NCBI RefSeq assembly: GCF_003026495.1
Contig: NZ_PYMA01000020.1
Location: 1 to 64,000 of the forward strand
Length of the DNA stretch: 64,000 nt
Direction of reading: 5' to 3'
Origin: Photobacterium sanctipauli
GTDB lineage: Bacteria > Pseudomonadota > Gammaproteobacteria > Enterobacterales > Vibrionaceae
This document shows positions 20,359-29,736 of this stretch, in pieces. The notes beneath the pieces are model-generated. The model was not told the origin of the DNA, did not search any database, and worked only from the letters and a program-made list of their open reading frames with translations. The stretch's first letter is position 1. Every line of letters begins with the position of its first letter. Position numbers and translations under genes: made by a program.

Positions 20359-23300
20359 TTGAGCATCATGCGGTTTTTCGTTGTATTGTTTTTTTTGTGG
20401 GGCGGGATAGCCTCAGCCCAGCAACAGGATATCCTGGTTATCCATTCCTATCATCAGGGGATGCAGTGGACTGATATTGTGCAAGACGGTATCGAGTCGG
20501 TTACCGATACCTCGCCTTCGCCAATCCCCCTTCGCGTGAGCTACATGGATAGTAAGCGCTACCAATCCGAAAACTTCATGGGCGAGCTGGTTGAGATCTA
20601 CCGGGCAAAGCTCCGGCGCAAGCAGTATCGAGCGATTGTCGCGGCGGATAACAACGCCCTCTGGCTCATCAACCAGCTTGGCGATCTTGTCGGTGAAACC
20701 CCGGTGGTGTTGGTCGGTATTGATGGCTACCACCCTAGCATGCACCATAACCTCAGCAATGTTGCCGGGGTGCTGGAGCAAAACGAGCTGGCTGCCAATT
20801 TGTCGCTGGCGCTGACCTTCCAGCCCGAACTGCAAAAAGTGTTGGTGATTGCTGACAATACGACAACGGGGAAGGCGAAGTGGAAGGGTTTTGATGATTA
20901 CCTCTCGACCAACTACCTCGATCTTGACGTTCAGCGTATCAGTGACGCGAGCTTTCGCCAGTTGTTTGACGAAGTGGCGGCCCTGCCGCCGCAATCGGCC
21001 GTCATTTACTTGAGCTACTTCCATGACGGTAATGGCAGGTACATGGATGACAGCGACTTCCTTACTGAGCTGACCGAGCAGTCGTCGGCCCCGGTCTACG
21101 CGCCCTACCAGTTTATGCTCCAGTACGGCGTGGTCGGTGGCATGATGGCCAGTGGTTTCGAGAAGGGGCAGCAGGCCGGCCAGCTATTGCTATCGATTGT
21201 GAACGGCCAAGTTGCCCAATACCCGGTTTTTATCCGTAACCAAGGCAAGAAGATCTTCAATTATCCGGTGATGGCCCGCTGGGGGCTCAGTGCCAATGAC
21301 AGTGATGCCCTGATCCTCAACCAACCGGCAGGCTGGCTCGAGCGCTACCGGAGCGAAATCCGGGTGCTGACGGTGTCCGTTGGCGTCATGAGCGGGGTGA
21401 TCATCTTGCTGGGCATGGTGATCCGCCGACTGCAAAAGGGCGAGCAAAGGTTGAAGCAGAGCCGGGCGCTATTCGAAGGCGTGTTCGACCAGAGCTTCCA
21501 GTATATCGGTATCTTGGATATTAACGGCTTGCTGGTATCGGGCAACCTGGCATTGCAAGGCTTGCTCGGTCGCTCGGTGATCAAGTATGACCGGGCTATC
21601 TGGCGTTGGTTTTGCTGGGATCAAAATGCCATGCTGGCGCTGAAACGCTCCTTTGAGGCGGTGGAGCTGGAACAGCAGATGCGCCTGGAGCTGGCAGTGC
21701 AAAGCGCCGAGGATGGCTACCGCATGCTGGATATCTCGATGAAGCGGCTGCCTTACGGGGTGAGCAACGAAACCCAGATCTTGTTTGAGGCAAGGGATGT
21801 GACCGCCCGCTACCAGATGGAAGAAAAGTTGCGCGAGCGGGAAGTGAGCTACCGCCTGCTTTACGAGCAGCAGCCCGTGATGCTGATGACGGTAGACAGC
21901 CAGTCCCGCATCCAGTCGGTGAACCAATTTGCCGCCGATCTGCTTGGCTACGGCAAGCGCGAGTTGCTGGGGCATAAAGTGTCGGACTTTTACCATAGCG
22001 ATGAGCTTAAGCCGCAGCAATTTATCTCGGCCGCGAGCGATAGCGGTGCCGACAAGGTTTGGCGCCGCCAGCTGCAATACTGTTGTGCCGACGGCCGCCG
22101 GGTTTGGATCAGGGAGGTGATCAGGCCAATGCAGTCGAAGCAGCAGCTATTGGTGGTTGGGGAAGACATCACCTCAACCCGGGCGCTGGAAGAGCAGCTG
22201 GCGTACCAGGCCTGCCACGATTACCTGACGGACCTGTATAACCGCAATTATTTCGAGCAGCACTTGGAGCAGGTGCTGGTGGAGGCGCGCGACAAAGGGG
22301 CGCGCCATGCCATGTTTTATATTGACCTTGACCAGTTCAAGGTGATCAATGATACCGCAGGCCACGAGGCCGGTGATGAAGCACTGAAGCAGGTGGCTTT
22401 GCTGCTCAAGGGGATCACCCCGGAGCAAGCGACCCTGGCCCGCCTGGGCGGCGATGAGTTTGCGGTTATCCTGCACCACTGCACCATGGAAGAAGCGGTA
22501 AAATTTGGCCGTGAGGTGCTGTATGTACTCGACGAGGCCTCCTTCTACTGGCAGAGCGCCCGCTTTAACTTCAGCTGCTCTATCGGCATTCGCTTGATTG
22601 ACGAAACTTCGGGCTCGTCCCAGCAGGTGCATGCCCAGGCCGATACGGCATGCTACGCCGCCAAGGACGAAGGCCGGAATCGACTACACTTGTACCATCC
22701 TGATGATGAAGAGCTGCGCCGCCGCGAGCAGGAAATGGCGTGCGTGAGCTTGATCCGGCGGGCCTTGGCTGACAAGCAACTTGAGCTCTATGCCCAGCAA
22801 ATTGCCCCGCTGGGGGCTGCGTGCTCTCGCCACCACTATGAAATCCTGGTTAGGCTGCGTAGCCCGGAGGGCGAGATGGTTTCGCCGGGCTTGTTTATGC
22901 CGGCGGCGGAGCGCTATAACTTGGCACACCTCATCGACCGCTATGTGGTTAATGAGGTGATTGACTGGCTCGACGCTCACCCCGAAGCGGTAGCGCAACT
23001 GGAGATGTGCGCGATCAACCTGTCGGGCCAATCGATGGGCGATCGCGACTTTGTTCGCTTCCTGATTGAAAAGATCAGCCAGTCCGGCCTGCCGAGCGAC
23101 AGGTTCTGCCTTGAGATCACCGAAACGGCGGCGATTGGCAATATGAGCGAGGCTATCCAGCTGTTTACCCGCCTCAAGACCTTGGGGTGCAAGATATCGC
23201 TGGATGATTTTGGCTCTGGGCTCTCGTCGTTTGGCTACCTCAAGCGGCTGCCGGTCGATATCATCAAGATTGACGGCATGTTTGTCCGTGATATTGCCGA

Positions 23301-23511
23301 TGACGAAATGGACTTTGCCATGGTCAAGGTCATCAACGAGCTGGCCAAGAAGATGGGCAAGCAGACGGTGGCGGAGTTCGTCGAGAGCGAGGCGATCCTG
23401 GCCCGCCTCAAGGCGCTAGAAGTGGATTATGCCCAGGGTTACCTGTTTGGCCAGCCCAAGCCGCTGGCCGAGCTGGTTGGGCAATTGAGCCAAGAGGAAG
23501 AGGTGGTATAA
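20359..23511 (+). CDS. Membrane sensor protein with two PAS-like domains, GGDEF and EAL
   Basis: This is a 1050-residue c-di-GMP enzyme. A signal peptide is followed by a periplasmic domain of the ABC-substrate-binding-like type (about 25-315), a membrane helix (about 335-355), PAS-like segments (about 370-490 and 500-610), GGDEF (about 620-785) and EAL (about 805-1045). The GGDEF motif is intact (residues 697-701). No RxxD inhibitory site precedes it. The EAL motif reads EIL (828-830), with N, DDFGSG and the final Glu motifs kept, so phosphodiesterase activity is plausible. The start may be TTG at 20359 or ATG at 20368; AGGA fits the TTG better. Confidence 0.9.
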   Translation: MSIMRFFVVLFFLWGGIASAQQQDILVIHSYHQGMQWTDIVQDGIESVTDTSPSPIPLRVSYMDSKRYQSENFMGELVEIYRAKLRRKQYRAIVAADNNALWLINQLGDLVGETPVVLVGIDGYHPSMHHNLSNVAGVLEQNELAANLSLALTFQPELQKVLVIADNTTTGKAKWKGFDDYLSTNYLDLDVQRISDASFRQLFDEVAALPPQSAVIYLSYFHDGNGRYMDDSDFLTELTEQSSAPVYAPYQFMLQYGVVGGMMASGFEKGQQAGQLLLSIVNGQVAQYPVFIRNQGKKIFNYPVMARWGLSANDSDALILNQPAGWLERYRSEIRVLTVSVGVMSGVIILLGMVIRRLQKGEQRLKQSRALFEGVFDQSFQYIGILDINGLLVSGNLALQGLLGRSVIKYDRAIWRWFCWDQNAMLALKRSFEAVELEQQMRLELAVQSAEDGYRMLDISMKRLPYGVSNETQILFEARDVTARYQMEEKLREREVSYRLLYEQQPVMLMTVDSQSRIQSVNQFAADLLGYGKRELLGHKVSDFYHSDELKPQQFISAASDSGADKVWRRQLQYCCADGRRVWIREVIRPMQSKQQLLVVGEDITSTRALEEQLAYQACHDYLTDLYNRNYFEQHLEQVLVEARDKGARHAMFYIDLDQFKVINDTAGHEAGDEALKQVALLLKGITPEQATLARLGGDEFAVILHHCTMEEAVKFGREVLYVLDEASFYWQSARFNFSCSIGIRLIDETSGSSQQVHAQADTACYAAKDEGRNRLHLYHPDDEELRRREQEMACVSLIRRALADKQLELYAQQIAPLGAACSRHHYEILVRLRSPEGEMVSPGLFMPAAERYNLAHLIDRYVVNEVIDWLDAHPEAVAQLEMCAINLSGQSMGDRDFVRFLIEKISQSGLPSDRFCLEITETAAIGNMSEAIQLFTRLKTLGCKISLDDFGSGLSSFGYLKRLPVDIIKIDGMFVRDIADDEMDFAMVKVINELAKKMGKQTVAEFVESEAILARLKALEVDYAQGYLFGQPKPLAELVGQLSQEEEVV

Positions 23512-23572
23512 TCCCACCCCCTTATACCCGCCGCTGCCCGTGGCCGGGATAGTGAACTAACCGGAGACCCCA

Positions 23573-24343
23573 GTGCAACTAGCCCTAATCTGTGAACACC
23601 CCGAACGCCAGAATGAACTCGACTTGCTCGCGCAGCGTTGGGGGCTGGAGGATGATCCTGACAGTGTCTTTGCCTTGGTGCTGACAGCCGAGCGCTTGGA
23701 GTTGCGCAAGCTGGATGAACCTAAGCTTGGGGCGGTTTACGTTGATTTGGCGGGTGGTGCGGTGGCGCATCGACGCAAGTTCGGTGGTGGCCGCGGCCAG
23801 GCGATTGCCAAGGCGGTTGGCCTCAAGGGCGGGGTGACCCCGACGGTGGTCGATGGAACCGCTGGCCTTGGCCGTGATGCGTTTGTGCTCGCTTCGCTGG
23901 GTTGCAAGGTGCAGATGGTTGAGCGCCACCCGGTTGTGGCGGCGTTGCTTGATGACGGCTTGGCGCGCGCCAAGCAAGATGCCGATATTGGCAGCTGGGT
24001 GGGGGAGCGAATGACTTTGCTCCACGCGTCCAGCCATAATGCCTTGGAGCAATTGGCTGCCGACCCCGACTTTGCCGCACCGGATGTGGTGTATTTGGAT
24101 CCTATGTACCCGCACAAGAAAAAATCCGCGTTGGTGAAAAAAGAGATGCGGGTATTCCAGACCTTGGTGGGGGCCGATAACGATGCCGATGCCTTGTTGG
24201 CACCGGCGATGGCATTGGCGACCAAGCGCGTGGTGGTGAAGCGGCCGGATTATGCGGAGTTTCTGGCCGAGCAAAAGCCATCGACAGCTATCGAGACCAA
24301 GAAAAACCGATTTGATGTCTACGTTAAGGCGGCAATGAAGTAG
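23573..24343 (+). CDS. rsmJ: 16S rRNA (guanine1516-N2)-methyltransferase RsmJ
   Basis: This is a 256-residue SAM-dependent rRNA methyltransferase (formerly YhiQ). The SAM motif is [19 protein letters not shown] and the catalytic-type motif is [13 protein letters not shown]. The RsmJ signature [10 protein letters not shown](A/P)IAKAVGLK precedes the SAM motif. It starts with GTG, with GGAG about 8 nt upstream. Confidence 0.93.
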   Translation: MQLALICEHPERQNELDLLAQRWGLEDDPDSVFALVLTAERLELRKLDEPKLGAVYVDLAGGAVAHRRKFGGGRGQAIAKAVGLKGGVTPTVVDGTAGLGRDAFVLASLGCKVQMVERHPVVAALLDDGLARAKQDADIGSWVGERMTLLHASSHNALEQLAADPDFAAPDVVYLDPMYPHKKKSALVKKEMRVFQTLVGADNDADALLAPAMALATKRVVVKRPDYAEFLAEQKPSTAIETKKNRFDVYVKAAMK

Positions 24344-24359
24344 CCTTTCGCCATGGGCA

Positions 24360-24380
24360 TGGTATAACTGATGATTATAC
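24360..24380. repeat. Short palindrome downstream of rsmJ
   Basis: GGTATAA-CTGATGA-TTATACC has perfect 7-bp arms and is followed by AATTTG. Sequences of this TTATACCAATTTG type look like intergenic repeats of Vibrionaceae; this is an impression, not a search result. Confidence 0.45.
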
Positions 24381-24466
24381 CAATTTGCCTTATAGGTTGT
24401 TGTTTGCCGCTATGATGGAAGGTAAAGACAGTCAACGATGGGGTGTCTTTGCTGGAGGAAGAGGTA

Positions 24467-24874
24467 ATGGCAAAGTCGTTATGTAAGTATCGCCGGATTG
24501 AGATTGCGGACAAGTTTGCTGAAATCAGCAAGATTGTCAGTATGCCTAATTTCATTTGTAGCAGCTGCGCCCGTGTTGCCCGCGACAAAGGTTACCTATG
24601 TAAGCCGAGCTCGCTAAGCGTTCGCTCTGCCGCCCCTGTGGCGGTGTCGGCACCAACCCCGGCCGCATCCGAGGCCGAGGCGAAATCGCACCTTGCCGCG
24701 CTGTCGGTGATTGAGCACGAGCAGCCGATCACGGCGCCGCAGGTGACCAAGAAGCAGGCTAAAAAGCTGAAGAAAGTCGCGAAGAAGAAACATAAGAGCC
24801 TGAAGAAGGCGGCCAAGGCCGTTAAGCAGTATGACAAGGCGATGCAAAAAGCCAAGCAGGCGTTGCAGATGTAG
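24467..24874 (+). CDS. Small Cys-containing protein with Lys-rich tail, function unknown
   Basis: The protein has 135 residues. The N-terminal 50 residues carry four Cys (one near residue 6, a CSSC pair near 31-34 and one near 45), which could form a zinc site. Residues about 60-90 are Ala/Pro-rich and residues about 95-135 form a Lys/Ala-rich helix. No signal peptide is seen. The ATG at 24467 follows GGAAGAGG; an upstream ATG at 24443 lacks a ribosome site. A basic tail suggests nucleic acid contact. I do not recognise the family. Confidence 0.75.
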   Translation: MAKSLCKYRRIEIADKFAEISKIVSMPNFICSSCARVARDKGYLCKPSSLSVRSAAPVAVSAPTPAASEAEAKSHLAALSVIEHEQPITAPQVTKKQAKKLKKVAKKKHKSLKKAAKAVKQYDKAMQKAKQALQM

Positions 24875-24902
24875 CGTAAAGCGAGGGCTGAATGGCAGGC
24901 AC

Positions 24903-24933
24903 AAAAAAACCTCCGGAGCGGAGGTTTTTTTAT
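24903..24933. terminator. Bidirectional terminator
   Basis: AAAAAAACCTCC-GGAGC-GGAGGTTTTTTT serves the Lys-rich protein gene on the plus strand and the small ORF at 24943 on the minus strand. Confidence 0.85.
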
Positions 24934-24942
24934 ATCTGACGA

Positions 24943-25032
24943 TTATGATTCTTTGATCAGCACTGCAGTCATTAGGCAGGTGATAACAGAAACAATGATG
25001 CCAGAAACGATTAACCAAGGAAGCATATCCAT
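24943..25032 (-). CDS. Candidate 29-residue single-pass membrane peptide
   Basis: The minus-strand frame begins MDMLPWLIVSGIIVSVITCL, continues with a hydrophobic stretch and ends KES. Residues about 4-25 form one uninterrupted membrane helix. The stop is followed 9 nt later by a rho-independent terminator on the same strand, giving a self-contained monocistronic unit. The ribosome site (GATGGA about 10 nt upstream) is weak. Small membrane proteins of this size are common in gammaproteobacteria, but I cannot assign a family. Confidence 0.55.
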   Translation of the reverse strand: MDMLPWLIVSGIIVSVITCLMTAVLIKES

Positions 25033-25182
25033 AGTTAGTTATCCATCTGTTGAGCAACAAGAGTAGCTATTGAATACTTTTTACATACTGCTATCAATGG
25101 CACAGATATAAGATGAAATGACTGTTAACAATTAGAAACAATTATGCGCGTATGGACACATAAATCATTGCTAATAAGTATA

Positions 25183-25211
25183 AAAAAGCACCCATCAGGG
25201 TGCTTTTTAAT
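25183..25211. terminator. Terminator of the heme operon
   Basis: AAAAAAGCACCC-ATCA-GGGTGCTTTTT lies about 26 nt beyond the hemY stop. It has A and T runs on both sides, so it can stop transcripts from either direction. Confidence 0.82.
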
Positions 25212-25236
25212 GACAAAATGTAATGTTGCCTAAATG

Positions 25237-26424
25237 TTAATTTTTAACAGGTAGTGCTAGCGTTAGCGCCTGGCGAGACATGTCTGCTGCTGCCTGGCCT
25301 TGTTCTAGCTTCTCAAGGACATCCACCAGGTAACCGTAATCAACAACATTAGGGTGAAGGGCAATGGCCTTCTCGAAGTGATCTTTTGCTTTCTCCCACT
25401 TTTGCTCGTACATGAACAACTGGCCCAATGCGCTATGGGTGCTTGGGTTGCTGCTGTCGTAGCGCAGGAGATCTTGCAAGCGAACAATTGCCGGGTGGTA
25501 ATCTGCCAGCTTCAGGGTCGGAACCAGCTCAATCAGGTTGTTGTCGTTGTTCTTTTTCAACGTGTCGCGCAGTACGCCGTATGCTTCGCTGTCGGCGTTT
25601 TGCTCGCTCATAAGGCGAACGAAGCAGGCAACAAGCTCTGGGCGCTGCTTGGCCTTGCGGCTCAGGCTGTTCCAGTGGCCCATCAGGCCCTCGCTACCAC
25701 TGTGCTTCGCCAGGTGGGCCATGATGCCGCACTCGGCCTTGATTTCCAGTGCCGTCACTTCTTCGGCCTGAAGCACACCGGCTTTCTCCAACTGTGGCAA
25801 TAGTGCCAGCAATGGCTTCCAGTCTTCCAGCTTAAGGTAGCAATCTTTCAATAGTGACAACAAGATAGGGTTGCGGCTGTGATCCTGCTTGATTTCTTGC
25901 AGGGTTGCCATGGCTTGCTCGTATTGCTGCTGGCGGAACTGAAGCTTGGCGCGGGTGAGTGCCACTGCCAGGCTCTGGCCGTCAATATCGGCGGCTTGCT
26001 TTAGGTACTCGTCGCGCTGGCTAGAGTCGCCTTGGCCTTGCGCGGCTTCTGCGGCGGCAAGGTAGTTCAGCAGCGGTGCATCGCTGTGCTTGGCTGATTT
26101 CACAACCAGCTTCTCGGCTTGCTTCCAGTCACCTTCGATAACTTTCATCAGGCCGTCAGACGTTTGCTGGCGAGCTTTGCGGGTTTTGCGGCCAGAGAAC
26201 CAACCGCGGGTTGAGCTGCCCAGTGAAAACAGGCGCTTTAGGATAGTCTCAAGCAGGAAGAAGGCACCGAACAGCACCACAACCAGCAAGATCAGGGTGG
26301 TTAGGCTCATTTCCAGGGTTTGGTTGGCGACCGAAATCAAGACATAGCCTTGGTTGCCAGCCAGCATTGGGCCGACAACGATACCGGCGATCAGGGCAGC
26401 AACCAGCAATAATAGTTTGATCAT
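25237..26424 (-). CDS. hemY: HemY, tetratricopeptide protein of haem operon
   Basis: The 395-residue inner-membrane protein has two N-terminal membrane helices (about 2-22 and 40-62), followed by a cytoplasmic region of TPR-like helices to the end. It is the last gene of hemC-hemD-hemX-hemY. Its role in haem synthesis in Gammaproteobacteria is not settled; it is thought to support late steps. Its start overlaps the hemX stop by 4 nt (ATGA). It is not the same protein as the Gram-positive HemY oxidase. Confidence 0.93.
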   Translation of the reverse strand: MIKLLLLVAALIAGIVVGPMLAGNQGYVLISVANQTLEMSLTTLILLVVVLFGAFFLLETILKRLFSLGSSTRGWFSGRKTRKARQQTSDGLMKVIEGDWKQAEKLVVKSAKHSDAPLLNYLAAAEAAQGQGDSSQRDEYLKQAADIDGQSLAVALTRAKLQFRQQQYEQAMATLQEIKQDHSRNPILLSLLKDCYLKLEDWKPLLALLPQLEKAGVLQAEEVTALEIKAECGIMAHLAKHSGSEGLMGHWNSLSRKAKQRPELVACFVRLMSEQNADSEAYGVLRDTLKKNNDNNLIELVPTLKLADYHPAIVRLQDLLRYDSSNPSTHSALGQLFMYEQKWEKAKDHFEKAIALHPNVVDYGYLVDVLEKLEQGQAAADMSRQALTLALPVKN

Positions 26425-27641
26425 GCTGGGTTCTCCTCTGTGCTAAGCGGCTTCACTTGCTGGCGCAGGCGTTCGCTGATGGCATCGGTGATCAGTGGTT
26501 GGGAATCCAGTTTGCTTGGGTAGCTTGCTTCGATATTTTCTTTCGCCAGCGCATCAAGTGTTTCGATGAAGCTCTGTGCGGCAGGATCTTCCATATCGTA
26601 GAACTGTTCAGCCCAGTCTTTGGCCATGGTTAGCGAGGTGGCGTAAAGCTCGCCTTGCTCGCGGTAAACCGACTTGATCGCGGTTTCTAGCTTGGACTTG
26701 ATGTTCTCTTGCAGGTAGAAGTCTTGCTTTGGCGATAGCAGCGGGATCACGCTACCGTCACGGGTGCGGTAGGTCACGAAGTGCTCACTGAAGTTTTTCA
26801 GCGAAGTCATCAGGTTTTGCTTCCAGTCGTCAACCGAGGTGGTGACATCGGCCTCTGCAACCACTTGGGCCTCAGGCAGGACGGCATTGGCCAGCGGCAG
26901 GTTAGACACCTGCTGCTGGAGGCTGGTTAGGCGCAGCACCAAGCCGTCGCGGTCAACGCGGGCAACCGCCTTCAATGCGGTGATATCAGTGTGCATGGCT
27001 TCGCGGATAGGGGTTAGGCTCGGATCATTGAGCTCGGCGATACGGTGGTCGGCAGACTCCAGCAAGATGGTGGCACTCACGGTATCGTGCTCAAGCCATA
27101 GCTTGCGGCCGGCCATTTTGACTAGGTAGTCGGCTTCGGCAAGCAGCCAATCGTTCGGGCGTCGGCCTTTCATTTCCGACAGGGCCATTTGCAGGCCGGT
27201 GATCGACTTGCTTTGCTGCTCGAGAGACACTTCGGTGCTCTGCAAGCTGCTGCTAACCTGGCTCTGGGTTTCCTGCTGGGCTGCGCCTAACTTTGATTGC
27301 ATACCGCTGAGCTTTTGCTGGAAATCTTGCTGCATTGCCGCCATTTGGGCATTTTGCGCTTGGGTTTGCTGGTGGCCGTGGTAGTAAAGGCCCGCACCCA
27401 GTGCAATCACAAGTGCGATGGCGATGGCACCGGTTTTGCTACCGCTGCTTTTGGTTTCGGTAGGCTGTGGCTGTGCCGGAGTGGCTGCAGCTTCCTTCTG
27501 GGGCGCATCGGCTTTCTTTGCCGCCGGCTGCTTTGGTGCCTGTGCTTTGGCGCTTGAGTGGCCTCGTTTCCCAGAAGTGCTTGGTGCTGCGGATTTTTGG
27601 TTATCTGCAGGGGTTTCGTTATTGGTTTTTTTATCAGTCAT
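26421..27641 (-). CDS. hemX: HemX, membrane protein of haem operon
   Basis: The 406-residue protein starts with a low-complexity Ala/Pro/Lys/Gln region (about 1-70), then one membrane helix (about 72-92, GAIAIALVIALGAGLYY), a coiled coil (about 100-150, rich in Gln) and a periplasmic HemX domain. It is often named as a uroporphyrinogen methyltransferase but shows no SAM-binding motif. It overlaps hemD by 8 nt. Confidence 0.93.
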   Translation of the reverse strand: MTDKKTNNETPADNQKSAAPSTSGKRGHSSAKAQAPKQPAAKKADAPQKEAAATPAQPQPTETKSSGSKTGAIAIALVIALGAGLYYHGHQQTQAQNAQMAAMQQDFQQKLSGMQSKLGAAQQETQSQVSSSLQSTEVSLEQQSKSITGLQMALSEMKGRRPNDWLLAEADYLVKMAGRKLWLEHDTVSATILLESADHRIAELNDPSLTPIREAMHTDITALKAVARVDRDGLVLRLTSLQQQVSNLPLANAVLPEAQVVAEADVTTSVDDWKQNLMTSLKNFSEHFVTYRTRDGSVIPLLSPKQDFYLQENIKSKLETAIKSVYREQGELYATSLTMAKDWAEQFYDMEDPAAQSFIETLDALAKENIEASYPSKLDSQPLITDAISERLRQQVKPLSTEENPA

Positions 27642-28401
27642 CCGATTTTCCCATCGTGCCTATTTTGCTTAGGGTAGTGAGGAGTGGGCCGTTCGCCGCA
27701 CTTCCCACAGTGGAAATTGTATTAAAACCAAGCTGCTTGGCTTGGTCTGCGATTCGCTGGCTTGGTACGAAAAGATGGCATTGATAAAACCAAGCCTTGG
27801 CGTCGTCGGGTACTAACTGTGCCAAATGGTTGAGCTGTTCACCACTGGTGATCACCAGTTTTGAGACATGCTCCCTTTGCCATTGTTGGCAGAGTGCTCG
27901 GCCATCCAGCGGAAGCCAGCTGCGCTGGTAGGTTTCGCAGTAGCTCACATAGGCACCTCGTTGCGCAAGGGCTTGATACATGAGCTCTCTTCCACCATTG
28001 CCGCGCAGGATCAGAATGCGCTTGGCGTCGACGCTAGCCAGTTCCGGCAGTGCCAGTACGCCCTCGCTGTCGTATCGCTCAACGGGCGTGATCACCGGTT
28101 GGGCGGTACAAGTCTTCATCATTGCGGCGGTTTTATGTCCGACAGCTATATAATGCACGTTTTTGGGCCAGCTGGCACCTACCGACAGTAAGTAATTGTG
28201 CGCTAGGTTGATGGCATGGACACTGACGGCAATCAGGAAATCGCCTGCTTTTAGCTGTTGGAGTGAAGAAATAAGTTGATTAAGTTGCTGACCCGGCTGA
28301 ATTTCCAGCAGGGGTTGGGCAATAGCACTGATCCCCGCCGCATCCAGTTGCTCGGCAAGCTGGTGGCAGTCGGGTGCGGGGCGGGTGATCAGGACCGTCA
28401 T
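27634..28401 (-). CDS. hemD: Uroporphyrinogen-III synthase
   Basis: The 255-residue enzyme cyclises hydroxymethylbilane to uroporphyrinogen III with inversion of ring D. The sequence is poorly conserved in this family, but the N-terminus VLITRPAPDCHQLAEQL and the position directly after hemC (no gap) identify it. Confidence 0.92.
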   Translation of the reverse strand: MTVLITRPAPDCHQLAEQLDAAGISAIAQPLLEIQPGQQLNQLISSLQQLKAGDFLIAVSVHAINLAHNYLLSVGASWPKNVHYIAVGHKTAAMMKTCTAQPVITPVERYDSEGVLALPELASVDAKRILILRGNGGRELMYQALAQRGAYVSYCETYQRSWLPLDGRALCQQWQREHVSKLVITSGEQLNHLAQLVPDDAKAWFYQCHLFVPSQRIADQAKQLGFNTISTVGSAANGPLLTTLSKIGTMGKSDD

Positions 28402-29334
28402 TTAGGCGTCGCCGTAGAGCTTGTCTAGGATTGTCTTGGCGCCATCTGCCAGCAGCTGGTCGGCCAACTTGACGCCCAGACGCTCGGCATCCGCGGCATC
28501 ACCGCTAATCTCGCCGCGCACGATTTGGCTGCCGTCCGGCTCGCCAACGAGGGCGCGTAGCCAGATTTTGTCGCCTTGTAGCTCCGAGTAGCTACCGATT
28601 GGCACCTGGCAGCCACCTTGCAGGCGGTTGTTCATCGCACGCTCGCACAGTACGCGGGTGGCCGTTTCCTGGTGGTTGAGTGCATCCAACAGGCCGCGCA
28701 CTCGCTGATCGTCAAGGCGGCACTCGATACCGACGGCACCTTGGCCAACCGCAGGGAGGCTGGTTTCAGGGGCAATGGCATCACGGATACGGTCTTCCAT
28801 CTCTAGGCGCTTAAGGCCGGCGCAGGCCAGGATAATGGCGTCGTATTCGCCGTCGTCCAGCTTGCGAAGGCGGGTGTTGACGTTGCCGCGCAAGTCTTTG
28901 ACCACCAAGTCAGGGCGCTGGGCACGCAGCTGGCATTGGCGGCGCAGGCTTGAGGTGCCCACCACGGCGCCGGCCGGCAGTTCGTCGATATTGTTGTAGG
29001 TGTTCGATACGAAAGCGTCGCGCGGGTCTTCGCGTTCACAAATGGTCACCAGGCCCAGTCCTTCAGGGAACTCGACCGGGACATCTTTCATTGAGTGGAC
29101 GGCGATATCGGCGCGGCCTTCAAGCATCGCCACTTCTAGCTCTTTGACAAATAACCCCTTGCCGCCAACTTTTGCCAGCGGGGTATCAAGGATGATGTCA
29201 CCCTTGGTGACCATTGGCACCAGTTCGACAGACAGCCCTGGGTGGGCTTGCTCAAGCGCATCTTTTACAAACTCGGCTTGCCACATGGCCAAAGGGCTTT
29301 TTCGCGTGGCAATACGGATAGGGGTGTCAGTCAT
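28402..29334 (-). CDS. hemC: Hydroxymethylbilane synthase (porphobilinogen deaminase)
   Basis: The 310-residue enzyme polymerises four porphobilinogens. The N-terminus [20 protein letters not shown] and the cofactor-attachment Cys in [15 protein letters not shown] are present. It is the first gene of the heme operon and is divergent from cyaA. Confidence 0.97.
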   Translation of the reverse strand: MTDTPIRIATRKSPLAMWQAEFVKDALEQAHPGLSVELVPMVTKGDIILDTPLAKVGGKGLFVKELEVAMLEGRADIAVHSMKDVPVEFPEGLGLVTICEREDPRDAFVSNTYNNIDELPAGAVVGTSSLRRQCQLRAQRPDLVVKDLRGNVNTRLRKLDDGEYDAIILACAGLKRLEMEDRIRDAIAPETSLPAVGQGAVGIECRLDDQRVRGLLDALNHQETATRVLCERAMNNRLQGGCQVPIGSYSELQGDKIWLRALVGEPDGSQIVRGEISGDAADAERLGVKLADQLLADGAKTILDKLYGDA

Positions 29335-29736
29335 ACAATCGGATCCATAGTTAAGCTAGCTATTGTTACTAATCCTACCACTACTCGACCATGATGATAA
29401 TTCGCTTATGGCCGTCAGTGCGTTGAAGCAGTATTGTCTTGATATGAACAGCAATTAATGTGATATTGTTCACATAAAGCTCACGTGTCAGATTTATTGC
29501 AGGGCACAAACTGGCGATTTGTCCGGTTTATACTAGCTTCAGGTGAACAGGGCTAAGGAAAGGTCAACTGGCAAGATTTCAGTCCATTCATAATTTGTCA
29601 TAAAACAGCACTATCTTTACGGTTAATACAAAAACTGTTAGATTGATCACGTTTTTGCTTATGTGTAGAACCAACTCTACATTATTAATGACAAGATTTG
29701 GGCCGCTCTCAAGCTGGCAGCTCTTGGAAGAGTAAT
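29335..29736. other. hemC / cyaA divergent regulatory region
   Basis: This is a 400-bp non-coding region between hemC and cyaA. It contains a perfect CRP site (separate entry). The part near cyaA is AT-rich with several possible -10 boxes (for example ATTATTAAT near 29680), but I cannot fix one promoter. Confidence 0.6.
29459..29474. promoter_or_regulatory. Consensus CRP (cAMP receptor protein) site
   Basis: TGTGA-TATTGT-TCACA is a perfect match to the CRP core TGTGA-N6-TCACA, with AAT/TAA flanks on its two sides. It lies about 270 bp before cyaA and 125 bp before hemC. In E. coli CRP represses cyaA; here the site could control cyaA, hemC or both. Confidence 0.85.

Noticed and set aside
26421-27641. 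HemX as a uroporphyrinogen-III methyltransferase
   Set aside because: The protein has a membrane anchor and coiled coil but no SAM-binding motif; the usual name is not supported by sequence.
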